Shown: positions 1 to 7,445, counted from the first letter of the stretch. The stretch is 14,034 nucleotides of DNA from an uncultured bacterium (GCA_902464375.1 CABQIM010000046.1:1-14034), one strand, 5' to 3'. Made by a program: numbers and translations. Notes: a model not told the origin generated them from the letters alone.

Positions 1-23
1 TTGTTATATGCTTCAAAAATTTC

Positions 24-1214
24 TTAACAATATTTTAATGGGATTCCTAAATAATCAGATAATATAACTCTCAAATCACTTTCTGCAATTTCAATATCCA
101 ACATCAACTTAAGAATATTTAAACTTGCTTTTACAAGCGGATTATCTATAAGTTTTTCACTCCCTGATAAAAACAGAAGATTACAAACGGATTTAAGATT
201 TTCTTCCAACGTAAACTTAAGCATGTTATCTTGAAGCGGAGTTATTATAACAATATCTTTTGGTTTTACATTTTTTTTGAATAAGTTTTGTATCTTTTCA
301 ATCGTGTAATCCAATATTTCTGCACGTTTAGAAAGAGAGGTTAATGTAAAATTTTCCAATCTTTCATGCTTATTTTCTAATATATTAGAAAAAATAATTT
401 CGCCTTGAGTGAAAGTATCTTCTCCCGATTGAACATCCTCTCCGAATAAGTGTACCAACTTACACTCAATAGACGTATCTGCACTCAAATAACCACATCT
501 GCTTGAACCTAAAGAATCAAAACAAATTAGCCAATCTTTTAATTGTGGCTTCAAATGAGCAATAAAATCAAAACAAACCGGTGTCATTTCATCAGCATCA
601 TCAACAAGGAGATATTTAATATTTTTAAAATAATCTGTATGTTGATAGACATGATTAAAGATTAAAGTCTGCCTCAAATAGTCTAAGCTACGAGTTTTTA
701 GAGTTGAAGATAAAAGTTTTTTTATGATTAATTCTGCATCATCAGCAAAAGATTCTTTCAAAATTTTTGAACGTTCTTTTACATCTTCATTCGTCAAATG
801 GTTTTGTACGATTAGCGAATATCTTCTAAAGATTTGGTGCAAAAGTGATTTCTTTGAATTATATCCTTTTACTTCAACTTGTTTTAATATATCTTTAAGC
901 AGAAATTGTGAAACCTCCAATCCAACAAGGTTTGGGAGTATAAAATGTTTATCTGTCGGAATAGAATTTTCGATAAAACACCAATTCTCAACAAGTGTAT
1001 TATATACAATTGAAAAGAAAGAATGTATGTTTAATTTTTCTGTTGCGTCAAAATCTATTTTATTGAATATTAAATCAGAAACATGTTTTTTTACGGTTGA
1101 ATTTTGCACAAGAACCAGTATCTCTGATGGTTTTACTCCTTCAGAAATAAGATTTGCATATTTATCGACTAAAAAATTAGTTCGAAAATCGACTTTAATA
1201 AAATTTAATAACAT
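24..1214 (-). CDS. Degenerate UvrD/PcrA-like SF1 helicase homologue, probably truncated
   Basis: This 396-residue protein follows the layout of UvrD/Rep helicases but has lost key motifs. The N-terminus aligns by eye with the helix after motif I (DKYANLI, then PSEILVLVQN at 29-38), yet no GxGKT Walker A is present; KVDFRTN sits where it should be. Residues 202-211 (LLVDDADEMT) resemble the DEFQD motif II, and 233-246 a worn motif III. Residues 293-373 (KRAEILDYTIEKIQ, KPKDIVIITP, DNPLVKASLNILKL) match the second RecA-like domain. Family members usually exceed 600 residues. The frame stays open after the TAA (EIFEAYN, to the window edge), so the gene may be broken by a point mutation. AAGGAG (1216-1221) lies only one base before the ATG, which is unusually close, and there is an in-frame stop just upstream. 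ATP-driven unwinding seems unlikely. It could also be an AddB-like inactive helicase subunit. The family call is fairly firm; function is unknown. Confidence 0.6.
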   Translation of the reverse strand: MLLNFIKVDFRTNFLVDKYANLISEGVKPSEILVLVQNSTVKKHVSDLIFNKIDFDATEKLNIHSFFSIVYNTLVENWCFIENSIPTDKHFILPNLVGLEVSQFLLKDILKQVEVKGYNSKKSLLHQIFRRYSLIVQNHLTNEDVKERSKILKESFADDAELIIKKLLSSTLKTRSLDYLRQTLIFNHVYQHTDYFKNIKYLLVDDADEMTPVCFDFIAHLKPQLKDWLICFDSLGSSRCGYLSADTSIECKLVHLFGEDVQSGEDTFTQGEIIFSNILENKHERLENFTLTSLSKRAEILDYTIEKIQNLFKKNVKPKDIVIITPLQDNMLKFTLEENLKSVCNLLFLSGSEKLIDNPLVKASLNILKLMLDIEIAESDLRVILSDYLGIPLKYC

Positions 1215-1228
1215 ACTCCTTATGTACT

Positions 1229-1237
1229 ATTTTATCA
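1229..1237 (-). promoter_or_regulatory. Extended -10 promoter for the helicase-like gene
   Basis: Read on the minus strand this is TGATAAAAT, an extended -10 (TGn plus a five-of-six -10). No well-spaced -35 is visible. The predicted transcript start would fall about at 1222, leaving a leader of only about eight bases. Confidence 0.35.
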
Positions 1238-1256
1238 CAAACAATGTTCAAACCTA

Positions 1257-1285
1257 TTGCAAAATAAGAAAATTTTTAATACAAT
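1257..1285 (+). promoter_or_regulatory. Sigma70-type promoter for the winged-helix gene
   Basis: TTGCAA (1257-1262) and TACAAT (1280-1285) are separated by 17 bases. This is a good housekeeping promoter about 40-50 nt upstream of the ATG at 1333, back to back with the promoter of the minus-strand helicase-like gene. Confidence 0.6.
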
Positions 1286-1332
1286 AGTTGGGTAAGTTTT
1301 TTACAGTAACACTATTTAAGAAGGAGATTAAA

Positions 1333-1560
1333 ATGGCAAAAGTTAAAGAAGAAAGAAAAGGTATCCAAGAACAAATTATTGAATCTGCTGGTCAAATTTA
1401 CAACTACCTTTCAAACAAAGGTGAAGTATCTATCAATAAAATGAAAAAAGACCTTAGCTTAAATGAAAACTTTGCTGAAATGGGTTTAGGCTGGTTATCA
1501 AGAGAAGATAAATTAGAATACACTCAAAAAGCTAAATCAGTAACTGTTAAATTAAGATAG
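1333..1560 (+). CDS. Small winged helix-turn-helix protein, DUF2582-like
   Basis: A 75-residue protein resembling the DUF2582 family of small winged-helix proteins of unknown function. The central pattern fits one winged-helix fold: an initial helix (IIESAGQIYNYLSNKGE), a short helix-turn-helix (VSINKMKKDLSLNENFAEMGLGWL) and a basic wing and strand ending in KSVTVKLR. The phrase LGWLSREDKL is characteristic as I recall the family. The start is the ATG at 1333 because AAGGAG (1321-1326) lies six bases upstream. A TTG at 1288 in the same frame has no ribosome binding site and lies just after the -10 box, so it is rejected. The gene has its own promoter and a strong terminator, so it is monocistronic. 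Possible DNA binding is inferred from the fold only. Confidence 0.85.
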   Translation: MAKVKEERKGIQEQIIESAGQIYNYLSNKGEVSINKMKKDLSLNENFAEMGLGWLSREDKLEYTQKAKSVTVKLR

Positions 1561-1582
1561 TTCGATTTAACTGAATAAGTTT

Positions 1583-1616
1583 AAAAAGAGGATAGCGAAA
1601 GTTATCCTCTTTTTTT
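1583..1616. terminator. Bidirectional intrinsic terminator between the winged-helix gene and coaD
   Basis: A 10-bp stem (1587-1596 with 1601-1610) is closed by a GAAA tetraloop and contains one G-T wobble. A T-run follows on the plus strand and an A-run precedes it. It can therefore stop transcription from the upstream winged-helix gene and from the convergent coaD gene. Confidence 0.9.
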
Positions 1617-1639
1617 ATCATACATATATTAAAACTATC

Positions 1640-2110
1640 TTACAACGATGTTAGATATTCACTTACTGCATCTGGAACAAAAGCACTAATATCACCTTTA
1701 TTTACTAAAATTTCTCTAACTGCAGATGATGAAATAAAGTTATATTCAGGCTTAGTTATTAAAAAAACAGTTTTAATATCTTTATACAATGCACTGTTTG
1801 TTTGTGACAATTGCATTTCATATTCAAAATCGAAAGATGTCCTCAAACCTCTTAGTAAAACAGATGCGTTGCGTTTTTTCGCGTATTCTACCGTAAGTCC
1901 TTGAAACGAATCGACTTCCACATTAGGAATATCTTTTACACTTTCTTCTATTAATTTTGTTCTAATATCAATTGGTAGAAAGCCTTTTTTGTTAATATTA
2001 TAAGATACTGCGATAATAACTTTATCAAAGATTTCTGCGCCACTTTTTAAAATATCGATATGTCCATTTGTAATCGGGTCAAAACTCCCCGGATAAATTG
2101 CTATTGTCAT
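1640..2110 (-). CDS. coaD: Phosphopantetheine adenylyltransferase
   Basis: CoaD transfers an adenylyl group from ATP to 4'-phosphopantetheine to give dephospho-CoA, the penultimate step of coenzyme A synthesis in the cytoplasm. The 156-residue length is normal. Visible signatures are YPGSFDPITNGH at the N-terminus, with the nucleotidyltransferase T/HxGH motif as TNGH (14-17), RGLR at 87-90, the FDFEYEMQ stretch just after it, and ISSS at 126-129 in the adenylate-binding region. The start is supported by AGGTG five bases upstream of the ATG. The gene stands alone: a divergent gene (rseP) lies upstream and a shared terminator downstream. Nothing in it is truncated or unusual. Confidence 0.97.
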   Translation of the reverse strand: MTIAIYPGSFDPITNGHIDILKSGAEIFDKVIIAVSYNINKKGFLPIDIRTKLIEESVKDIPNVEVDSFQGLTVEYAKKRNASVLLRGLRTSFDFEYEMQLSQTNSALYKDIKTVFLITKPEYNFISSSAVREILVNKGDISAFVPDAVSEYLTSL

Positions 2111-2130
2111 AATTTCACCTATTTTTTCTG

Positions 2131-2139
2131 ATTATATCA
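2131..2139 (-). promoter_or_regulatory. Extended -10 promoter of coaD
   Basis: Minus-strand reading is TGATATAAT, a perfect TATAAT with the TGn extension. A weak -35 (TTAGCA) lies 18 bases further upstream. The predicted start is near 2124, giving a short leader that includes the AGGTG site. Confidence 0.6.
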
Positions 2140-2197
2140 TGAGGATTTTATTTGTGCTAAGATATACGTATATTGTTTAAAGAACGAGGGAGATTAT

Positions 2198-3562
2198 ATG
2201 TCAATTATCATAATGATTTTATTGTTAAGTTTACTAATCCTTGTACACGAAGCCGGACACTTTTTCGCAGCAAGAGCATTTGGTATAAAAGTTGATAAGT
2301 TCGGATTCGGGCTTCCAGTTGGACCAACTTTATTCAAAAAACAAGTTGGTGACGTGGAAGTTTTAGTTCATGCATTTTTATTAGGCGGTTATGTTTCATT
2401 CCCTGATGATGACAAAGATTGCGAACTCCCAAAAGATTCTCCTGAAAGATTTATGAACAAACCTGTTTGGCAAAGAGCTATTGTTGTTTCAGCAGGTGTA
2501 ATTGCAAATGTAATTTGCGCTATTGCACTTGTGATTGTAGTTGCGATAGTTTCTCATAAACTTCCTTCCGGAAATTATGAAATTTACGCAGGCGAAATAA
2601 GTGCGCCTAAGGGTGCAAGTATTTTAACATCCGGTTTAAAACAAGGTGATAGAATTCTAAAAGCTAACGGATGTGATATAAATAATGCTTATTCCCTTAT
2701 AACTATTGTTAAAAATAGTGCTAAAAATAACGGAATTGTTTCAATTCAAACAGTCGACGAAAATTTTAGCAGATTAAAAGATTTGAACCCAGGGCTATCC
2801 CAAGATGAAATCATGCCGGAAGGTATTGCTATAAGATTGCCTCAAGAACTTTCTAAAGATGTAATTACGATGGATAAATACGCACTAAAAGGTGCTAAGT
2901 ATTTTAAACGTGAAAACAGTATCACATTGGATGAAAATATAAAAACTTTAGAGAAAGATTTGAGCGGAAAAACAGTATACACTTCTGATGGCAAATATAC
3001 AATGTATGATGTTGCAAAAGCTTTGTCTAATGGGGTTCATCCGATTAACCTTACTGTTGTAAGAAATGACGAAATTATTGATTTGAAGCCGATTTATCCG
3101 GATGAAAAAGGAATTATTGGAATTGGATTAAGTGCTAAACAAACTATGATTGATACAAATACTCCAACCTCAATTGTAAAAGAAAGCTGTACATATCTTT
3201 GGGATAACACATACATGATGATGTATTCTCTAGGACAATTATTCACTGGAAACATTCCTCTAAAAGATATGCATGGTGTTGTTGCTATTACCAAAATTGG
3301 TGGTGATATGATTGATAAGAGCGGAAAATCTTCCGGAATATTATTAGCAGCTTTAATTTCTATGAACCTTGCTATTCTTAATATCTTGCCAATTCCGGCA
3401 TTGGATGGCGGACATTTGATGTTTTTGATTATAGAAAAAATTATGGGAAAACCTCTTAATGAAAAAGTTATTGAGATTATTTCTACAGTCTTTTTCTCAT
3501 TGTTGATCATATTAATGATTTTTGTTGTATTCAATGATATTACATTATTAATCAGAAAATAA
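2198..3562 (+). CDS. rseP: RseP-type site-2 intramembrane zinc metalloprotease
   Basis: A 454-residue membrane protease of the S2P/M50 family. Members cut transmembrane segments of anti-sigma factors or remnant signal peptides. The zinc site HEAGH is at 17-21 in the first membrane segment. GGYVSFP (63-69) follows the family GGYV element. A second membrane segment spans about 93-118, and the third zinc ligand motif NILPIPALDGG is at 395-405, followed by a last hydrophobic segment at 427-445. Between segments two and three lie a PDZ-like domain (about 130-190, with LKQGDRILKANG) and a second PDZ-like half (about 255-312, ending in GIIGIGLSA), as in tandem-PDZ RseP proteins. The ATG follows GAGGGAG with good spacing. 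glgA starts 16 bases after the stop, so the two are probably co-transcribed. No partner anti-sigma gene is in view, so the substrate is unknown. Confidence 0.92.
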   Translation: MSIIIMILLLSLLILVHEAGHFFAARAFGIKVDKFGFGLPVGPTLFKKQVGDVEVLVHAFLLGGYVSFPDDDKDCELPKDSPERFMNKPVWQRAIVVSAGVIANVICAIALVIVVAIVSHKLPSGNYEIYAGEISAPKGASILTSGLKQGDRILKANGCDINNAYSLITIVKNSAKNNGIVSIQTVDENFSRLKDLNPGLSQDEIMPEGIAIRLPQELSKDVITMDKYALKGAKYFKRENSITLDENIKTLEKDLSGKTVYTSDGKYTMYDVAKALSNGVHPINLTVVRNDEIIDLKPIYPDEKGIIGIGLSAKQTMIDTNTPTSIVKESCTYLWDNTYMMMYSLGQLFTGNIPLKDMHGVVAITKIGGDMIDKSGKSSGILLAALISMNLAILNILPIPALDGGHLMFLIIEKIMGKPLNEKVIEIISTVFFSLLIILMIFVVFNDITLLIRK

Positions 3563-3578
3563 AAGTGAGGAGTTATTT

Positions 3579-5018
3579 ATGAAAATATTATTTGCTGCTG
3601 CAGAAGTTTCACCATTTTCAAAAGCGGGAGGACTTTCTGATGTTGTAGGAAGTTTACCCAAAGCATTGGAAAAAGATGCAGAAATCGCTATTTTTACACC
3701 GCTACACGGATGTATTGATAGAGAAAAATGGGGAATAAAAGAACTAGAAAATTCTGAAATGTGGATAACTTTTGGTTCTTCTCCTCAAAAGTTTAAACTT
3801 CATATGACAAAGCTTCCGGATACAGATATAAATGTGTTTTTTGTGCAAAATGACTGGTATTTTTCTTGCTTTAAAGAAGTTTATCCAAGATGGCTAGACC
3901 CAAGATATGAACACGAAAGATATATTGCTTTTTCTCTTGCAACATTAGAATATGCAAAACAATTGAACTTTAGAGCTGATATTATTCATTCTAATGATTG
4001 GCATACTGCAATGATTCCTCTGTATATAAAAGCAAATTACAAGTTTGATGAATTCTGGTCAAAGACAAAAAATGTTTTCGAAATTCATAACCTAGCATAT
4101 CAAGGAGTTTGGTTTGAAGACATTCTTGATTTTGCAAACATGAGAAAAGATATTGTATTTAATGAATGGGGATGCGAACATTACGGCCGTGTTAATTGGA
4201 TGAAAGGTGCGATTAATTATTCAGACAGAGTTGTTGCGGTTTCTCCAAATTATGCAAAAGAAATACTAACACAAGAATATGGTGAAGGTATGGACTACAC
4301 TCTTAGAGGTCATACTGATAAACTTCTTGGAATTGTTAACGGTATAGATTATACCGTTTTTAATCCAAAAACTGATAAAACTTTAGTTAAAAATTATGAT
4401 AAAAATTCCTTAGAAAATAAAGAAGAATGCAAAAAGAAAATATTGGAAACATTTGGGCTAAGATATAATCCCGATAGACCTCTAATCGCTTTGATATCAA
4501 GACTTGTGGATCAAAAAGGTTTGGATTTAATAAGACAAGTAGAAAATGATTTGAAGAATTTGGAAGCTGATTTTATTTTCTTGGGTTCCGGTGACAAGTC
4601 TTACGAAAATCTATTTATTTGGCTGTCTAATAATACACCAAATATCAGAACATATGTAGGTTATAGAGGAGATTTGGCAAACCAAATTTATGCAGGAAGT
4701 GACTTCTTCTTGATGCCGTCTAAATTTGAACCTTGTGGTTTATCGCAACTGATTGCTATGCGTTTTGGCTCTCTTCCAATTGTTAGAGCAACTGGTGGGC
4801 TGGAAGATACTGTAACCGGATATCCGCTTGATAATTCAAACGGCTTTAAATTCTGGGGTTATGATGGTCAAGCAATGAAAGATGCAATTTTAACCGCAAT
4901 GTATGTATATAAAGACAAATACACATTTAATGCAATGCGAAATTCTGCAATGTCAGCAGATTTTAGTTGGAAAGAAAGTGCTAAAAAGTATTTAGATATG
5001 TACAAATCTTTGGTCTAA
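3579..5018 (+). CDS. glgA: Glycogen synthase, ADP-glucose dependent (GT5)
   Basis: GlgA adds glucose from ADP-glucose to the non-reducing end of an alpha-1,4-glucan, building cytoplasmic glycogen. The 479-residue length is typical. The GT5 signature KAGGL at 15-19 binds the ADP-glucose. HSNDWHT (137-143) and FEIHNLAYQG (167-176) are characteristic blocks, and SKFEPCGL around 382-388 holds the catalytic-site glutamate (E384) of the GT-B C-terminal domain, followed by RATGGLEDTV. GAGGAG (3567-3572) lies seven bases before the ATG. The gene follows rseP by 16 bases, an unusual operon pairing. No other glycogen gene (glgC, glgB, glgP) is in the window. Its 3' end abuts the promoter of the candidate small RNA, whose terminator probably also ends this transcript. 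Confidence 0.96.
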   Translation: MKILFAAAEVSPFSKAGGLSDVVGSLPKALEKDAEIAIFTPLHGCIDREKWGIKELENSEMWITFGSSPQKFKLHMTKLPDTDINVFFVQNDWYFSCFKEVYPRWLDPRYEHERYIAFSLATLEYAKQLNFRADIIHSNDWHTAMIPLYIKANYKFDEFWSKTKNVFEIHNLAYQGVWFEDILDFANMRKDIVFNEWGCEHYGRVNWMKGAINYSDRVVAVSPNYAKEILTQEYGEGMDYTLRGHTDKLLGIVNGIDYTVFNPKTDKTLVKNYDKNSLENKEECKKKILETFGLRYNPDRPLIALISRLVDQKGLDLIRQVENDLKNLEADFIFLGSGDKSYENLFIWLSNNTPNIRTYVGYRGDLANQIYAGSDFFLMPSKFEPCGLSQLIAMRFGSLPIVRATGGLEDTVTGYPLDNSNGFKFWGYDGQAMKDAILTAMYVYKDKYTFNAMRNSAMSADFSWKESAKKYLDMYKSLV

Positions 5019-5020
5019 TA

Positions 5021-5048
5021 TTGAAAAACAGAAAAAATATAGTATAAT
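5021..5048 (+). promoter_or_regulatory. Sigma70-type promoter of the candidate RNA
   Basis: TTGAAA (5021-5026) and a perfect TATAAT (5043-5048) are 16 bases apart, starting three bases after the glgA stop codon. The predicted start is about 5055. No open reading frame with a ribosome binding site lies between this promoter and the hairpin at 5104. Confidence 0.65.
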
Positions 5049-5054
5049 AAAAAC

Positions 5055-5137
5055 ATAGAGTGGTAGTTGTCCAAGCTACCGACAACTCTTATCGAAAGCT
5101 AAGCGGTTCTAGTCATTAATGATTAGAACCGTTTTTT
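5055..5137 (+). ncRNA. Candidate small RNA of about 82 nt between glgA and adk
   Basis: A short transcription unit has its own promoter upstream and ends at a strong intrinsic terminator. Its 5' half folds as AGTTGTC (5065-5071) with GACAACT (5081-5087) around a nine-base loop. The loop contains CTACC (5076-5080), which is complementary to GGTAG (5062-5066), so two interleaved pairings compete or form a pseudoknot. A small CTTA/TAAG hairpin capped by a GAAA loop follows (5088-5103). I do not recognise it as tRNA, 6S, SRP RNA or any riboswitch class I can recall. The alternatives are a glgA 3' untranslated region or an attenuated leader of adk. The adk gene has a separate promoter after the terminator, which favours an independent RNA. 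Confidence 0.5.
5104..5137 (+). terminator. Strong intrinsic terminator after the candidate RNA and glgA
   Basis: A 12-bp stem (5104-5115 with 5120-5131, one G-T wobble) with a TTAA loop is followed by six T residues. Confidence 0.92.
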
Positions 5138-5172
5138 AATATGTATAAAATCAAGAGGATTTATAATATCCA

Positions 5173-5200
5173 TTTACAACCGACTTTTTAGTTTTATAAT
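5173..5200 (+). promoter_or_regulatory. Promoter of adk
   Basis: TTTACA (5173-5178) and TATAAT (5195-5200) are separated by 16 bases. The predicted start is near 5207, just upstream of the AAGGAG site at 5212-5217. Confidence 0.65.
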
Positions 5201-5224
5201 GGACTTAAGAGAAGGAGTCTTTAA

Positions 5225-5884
5225 ATGAAAAAGAATTTAATTTTTTTAGGACCACCAGCTTGTGGTAAAGGTACTCAAACTAATAGATTGGCAGAATACT
5301 TAGGTTTTCCGCATGTTGATACTGGTTCTTTATTGAGAGCAGAAATTGCTAACAATTCAGAAGAAGGTAGGATTGCTAAATCTTTTATAGATAAAGGTCA
5401 ACTTGTACCTGCAGAATTAGTAGGCAAAATCATTGCTAAAAAATTGGCTGGTGATGATTGCAAAAATGGTTATGTTCTTGATGGTTATCCAAGAAGTTTG
5501 GAACAAGCAGAAATGTTAGAAAAAATTAATGCAGAAGTAGATGCAGGTAAAGAAACAACTTTCAAAGCTATCTATTTTGACATTGATACTCAAATTCTTA
5601 TTGAAAGAATTATTTATCGTCAATCTTGTCCAAAATGTGGTGAAATTTTTAACAAAAAATTTAAGCCTGCAAAAGTTGATGGCAAGTGCGATAAATGTGG
5701 TGCTGATTTAAAAACAAGAGCGGATGATAATGAAGAAACTGCAAAAGCTCGTTTTGATACATACTTTAGAGAAACAGCTCCGCTTGTAAAATTCTATGAA
5801 GACAAAGGTGTACTTTATAAAATTGATGCAAATGGTTCTATCGACGAGGTTTGGGAAAGACTTCTTAAGGTAATAGAAGCATAA
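5225..5884 (+). CDS. adk: Adenylate kinase with zinc-binding LID domain
   Basis: Adk interconverts ATP plus AMP and two ADP in the cytoplasm. The 219-residue protein has the P-loop GPPACGKGT (9-17), a variant of the usual GPPGAGKGT with Ala-Cys in place of Gly-Ala. The AMP-site DTGSLLR follows (32-38), then DGYPRSLEQA. The long-form LID domain carries four cysteines, C135, C138, C155 and C158, in the CxxC-CxxC pattern that binds a structural zinc ion, ahead of the KTRADDNEET region. AAGGAG lies seven bases before the ATG. It stands alone between its own promoter and terminator rather than in a ribosomal-protein/secY operon, where adk often sits. Unlike most neighbours it contains no CCGG site. 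Confidence 0.97.
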   Translation: MKKNLIFLGPPACGKGTQTNRLAEYLGFPHVDTGSLLRAEIANNSEEGRIAKSFIDKGQLVPAELVGKIIAKKLAGDDCKNGYVLDGYPRSLEQAEMLEKINAEVDAGKETTFKAIYFDIDTQILIERIIYRQSCPKCGEIFNKKFKPAKVDGKCDKCGADLKTRADDNEETAKARFDTYFRETAPLVKFYEDKGVLYKIDANGSIDEVWERLLKVIEA

Positions 5885-5905
5885 TTAAAAATTTGATAAT
5901 TAGTT

Positions 5906-5937
5906 AGGTGGAGAGGCTATTGTTTCTCCACCTTTTT
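5906..5937 (+). terminator. Intrinsic terminator of adk
   Basis: A 9-bp perfect stem (5906-5914 with 5925-5933) with a ten-base loop runs into a T-tract, 21 bases after the adk stop. Confidence 0.9.
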
Positions 5938-5948
5938 AATTTAACAAT

Positions 5949-5978
5949 AAAAATGGTGCTTTTTATGCACCATTTTTT
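5949..5978. terminator. Second, bidirectional terminator between adk and the gltD-like gene
   Basis: AAAAATGGTGC (5949-5959) pairs with GCACCATTTTT (5967-5977) around a seven-base loop. Runs of A and T on either side let it act on both strands. It is most likely the terminator of the convergent gltD-like gene. Confidence 0.85.
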
Positions 5979-6010
5979 GTTATTATTGATAATTATTTTA
6001 TTAAAAATAC

Positions 6011-7378
6011 TTATCCAAGTAATGCTTCGTTAATAGCTTTAGCGGCTTTTTTACCGGCACCCATTGCGTTGATTGCATTTGAAGTTCCAACCGGAGCAAC
6101 ATCACCACCAGCAAAAATTCTAGGAATTGAAGTTTCTCTTGTTTCAGAATCAACAGAGAAATAACCTTTAGGGTCTAGTTCAAAGATAATTCCATCTTGT
6201 TGTGCAGATTTCTGAATAATAGGATTTGGTCCGGTTCCGAGTGCAACAATTACAGAATCAACATCCAAATCAACGTATCTTCCTGTGCCAACCGGTCTGC
6301 GTCTTCCGGATTCGTCTGGTTCACCAAGTTCCATTACTTCAAATTTCATCCCGTTTACATAACCATCTTTGTCATAAATTTCGACAGGAGCATGTAAGAA
6401 TACAAAGCTTACGCCTTCTTCTTTTGCGTGACGAATTTCTTCCAATCTTGCAGGAAGTTCTGCTTCTGTTCTTCTATAAACAATATAAACTTTTTCGAAT
6501 CCAACTCTTACAGCTGTTCTAGCTGCGTCCATTGCAACGTTACCGCCACCGATTACTGCAACAGATTTTCCAACTCTTAACGGAGTCGCAGAGTTTTCTT
6601 CGTTTGCATGCATCAAGTTTACTCTTGTTAAAAATTCATTTGCAGAATAAACTCCGTTTAGATTTTCACCTTTAATATTCATCATTTTAGGAAGTCCGGC
6701 TCCGGAGCAAATAAATATTGCATCAAACCCGTCTTCTTGTAATTCTTTAAGTGTTATGGATTTGCCAACTACAACGTTCTTTTCAAATTTAACTCCCATA
6801 TCTTTTAGTGATTTAATTTCTCTATCAAGAACCGTTCTAGGAAGTCTGAATGGTGGAATGCCGTATCTCAATACTCCGCCAAATTCGTGGAGAGCTTCAA
6901 AAATCGTTACTTCATGACCGGCTTTTCTTAAATCAGATGCTGCAGTCATGCCGGCACAACCTGAACCAATTACGGCAACTTTTTTGCCGGATGGAACGAT
7001 TTCTACAGATTTAGCAGCAGTGTTATCACCCACGTATCTTTCTAATGCACCGATAGCAATAGCTTCGCCTTTTATTCCAAGGATGCATTGACCTTCACAT
7101 TGTCTTTCTTGCGGACATATTCTTCCGCAAACAGATGGAAGCATGCTTGTTTGTCTGATGATTTCACCGGCTTCTTCTAGGTTGTCTTCTTTCAAAGCTT
7201 TTATAAAGTCAGGTATATGAATATTAACAGGGCATCCTTTTACGCATCTTGGATTTTTGCAACTCAAACAACGAGAAGCTTCTGCTTTAACTTGTTCTGC
7301 GGTCAGATTCTCTTCTACCGGCAAAAAATTGTGTCTACGTTCAACTTTATCCTGTTCTTTTGGTCTTTGTCTATTCAT
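6011..7378 (-). CDS. gltD: GltD/NfnB/SudA-type FAD- and NADPH-binding iron-sulfur oxidoreductase
   Basis: A 455-residue flavoprotein of the glutamate synthase small-subunit family, close in form to the stand-alone homotetrameric enzymes annotated as NADPH glutamate synthase. Two cysteine groups (C37, C40, C45, C49 and C84, C88, C94, C98) are arranged to hold two 4Fe-4S clusters. The FAD site is VAVIGSGCAGM (134-144). The NADPH site is VAVIGGGNVAMD (273-284) with YRRT at 301-304, and GGDV (424-427) closes the FAD site. AAGGAG lies about ten bases before the ATG. Normally such a protein passes electrons between NADPH and a partner: glutamate synthase large subunit, or NfnA in electron-bifurcating NfnAB. 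No partner gene is adjacent, so the exact role (glutamate synthase, NfnB, sulfide dehydrogenase-like) is open. The family is certain; the symbol is tentative. Confidence 0.88.
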   Translation of the reverse strand: MNRQRPKEQDKVERRHNFLPVEENLTAEQVKAEASRCLSCKNPRCVKGCPVNIHIPDFIKALKEDNLEEAGEIIRQTSMLPSVCGRICPQERQCEGQCILGIKGEAIAIGALERYVGDNTAAKSVEIVPSGKKVAVIGSGCAGMTAASDLRKAGHEVTIFEALHEFGGVLRYGIPPFRLPRTVLDREIKSLKDMGVKFEKNVVVGKSITLKELQEDGFDAIFICSGAGLPKMMNIKGENLNGVYSANEFLTRVNLMHANEENSATPLRVGKSVAVIGGGNVAMDAARTAVRVGFEKVYIVYRRTEAELPARLEEIRHAKEEGVSFVFLHAPVEIYDKDGYVNGMKFEVMELGEPDESGRRRPVGTGRYVDLDVDSVIVALGTGPNPIIQKSAQQDGIIFELDPKGYFSVDSETRETSIPRIFAGGDVAPVGTSNAINAMGAGKKAAKAINEALLG

Positions 7379-7403
7379 ATAAAACTCTCCTTATGCACTT
7401 GAT

Positions 7404-7432
7404 AGTATAGCAAAAAAATGTAAAGAGGTAAA
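7404..7432 (-). promoter_or_regulatory. Promoter of the gltD-like gene
   Basis: On the minus strand TTTACC (7427-7432) and TATACT (7404-7409) are 17 bases apart, and TGC precedes the -10 as an extended element. The predicted start is near 7397, close upstream of the AAGGAG site. Confidence 0.65.
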
Positions 7433-7445
7433 TAGAGGATAAGAT

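Noticed and set aside
724..1287. A 187-codon plus-strand reading frame
   Set aside because: It lies antisense to the helicase-like gene, has no ribosome binding site and no recognisable protein features; its composition mirrors the opposite-strand gene.
1288..1332. TTG start adding 15 residues to the winged-helix protein
   Set aside because: It has no ribosome binding site and lies three bases after the -10 box; the ATG at 1333 has an AAGGAG at ideal distance.
3094..3534. Minus-strand frame inside rseP
   Set aside because: Antisense shadow of a well-supported membrane protease gene.
6197..6522. Two plus-strand frames within the gltD-like gene
   Set aside because: Antisense to a gene with all cofactor motifs; no start signals and no family features.
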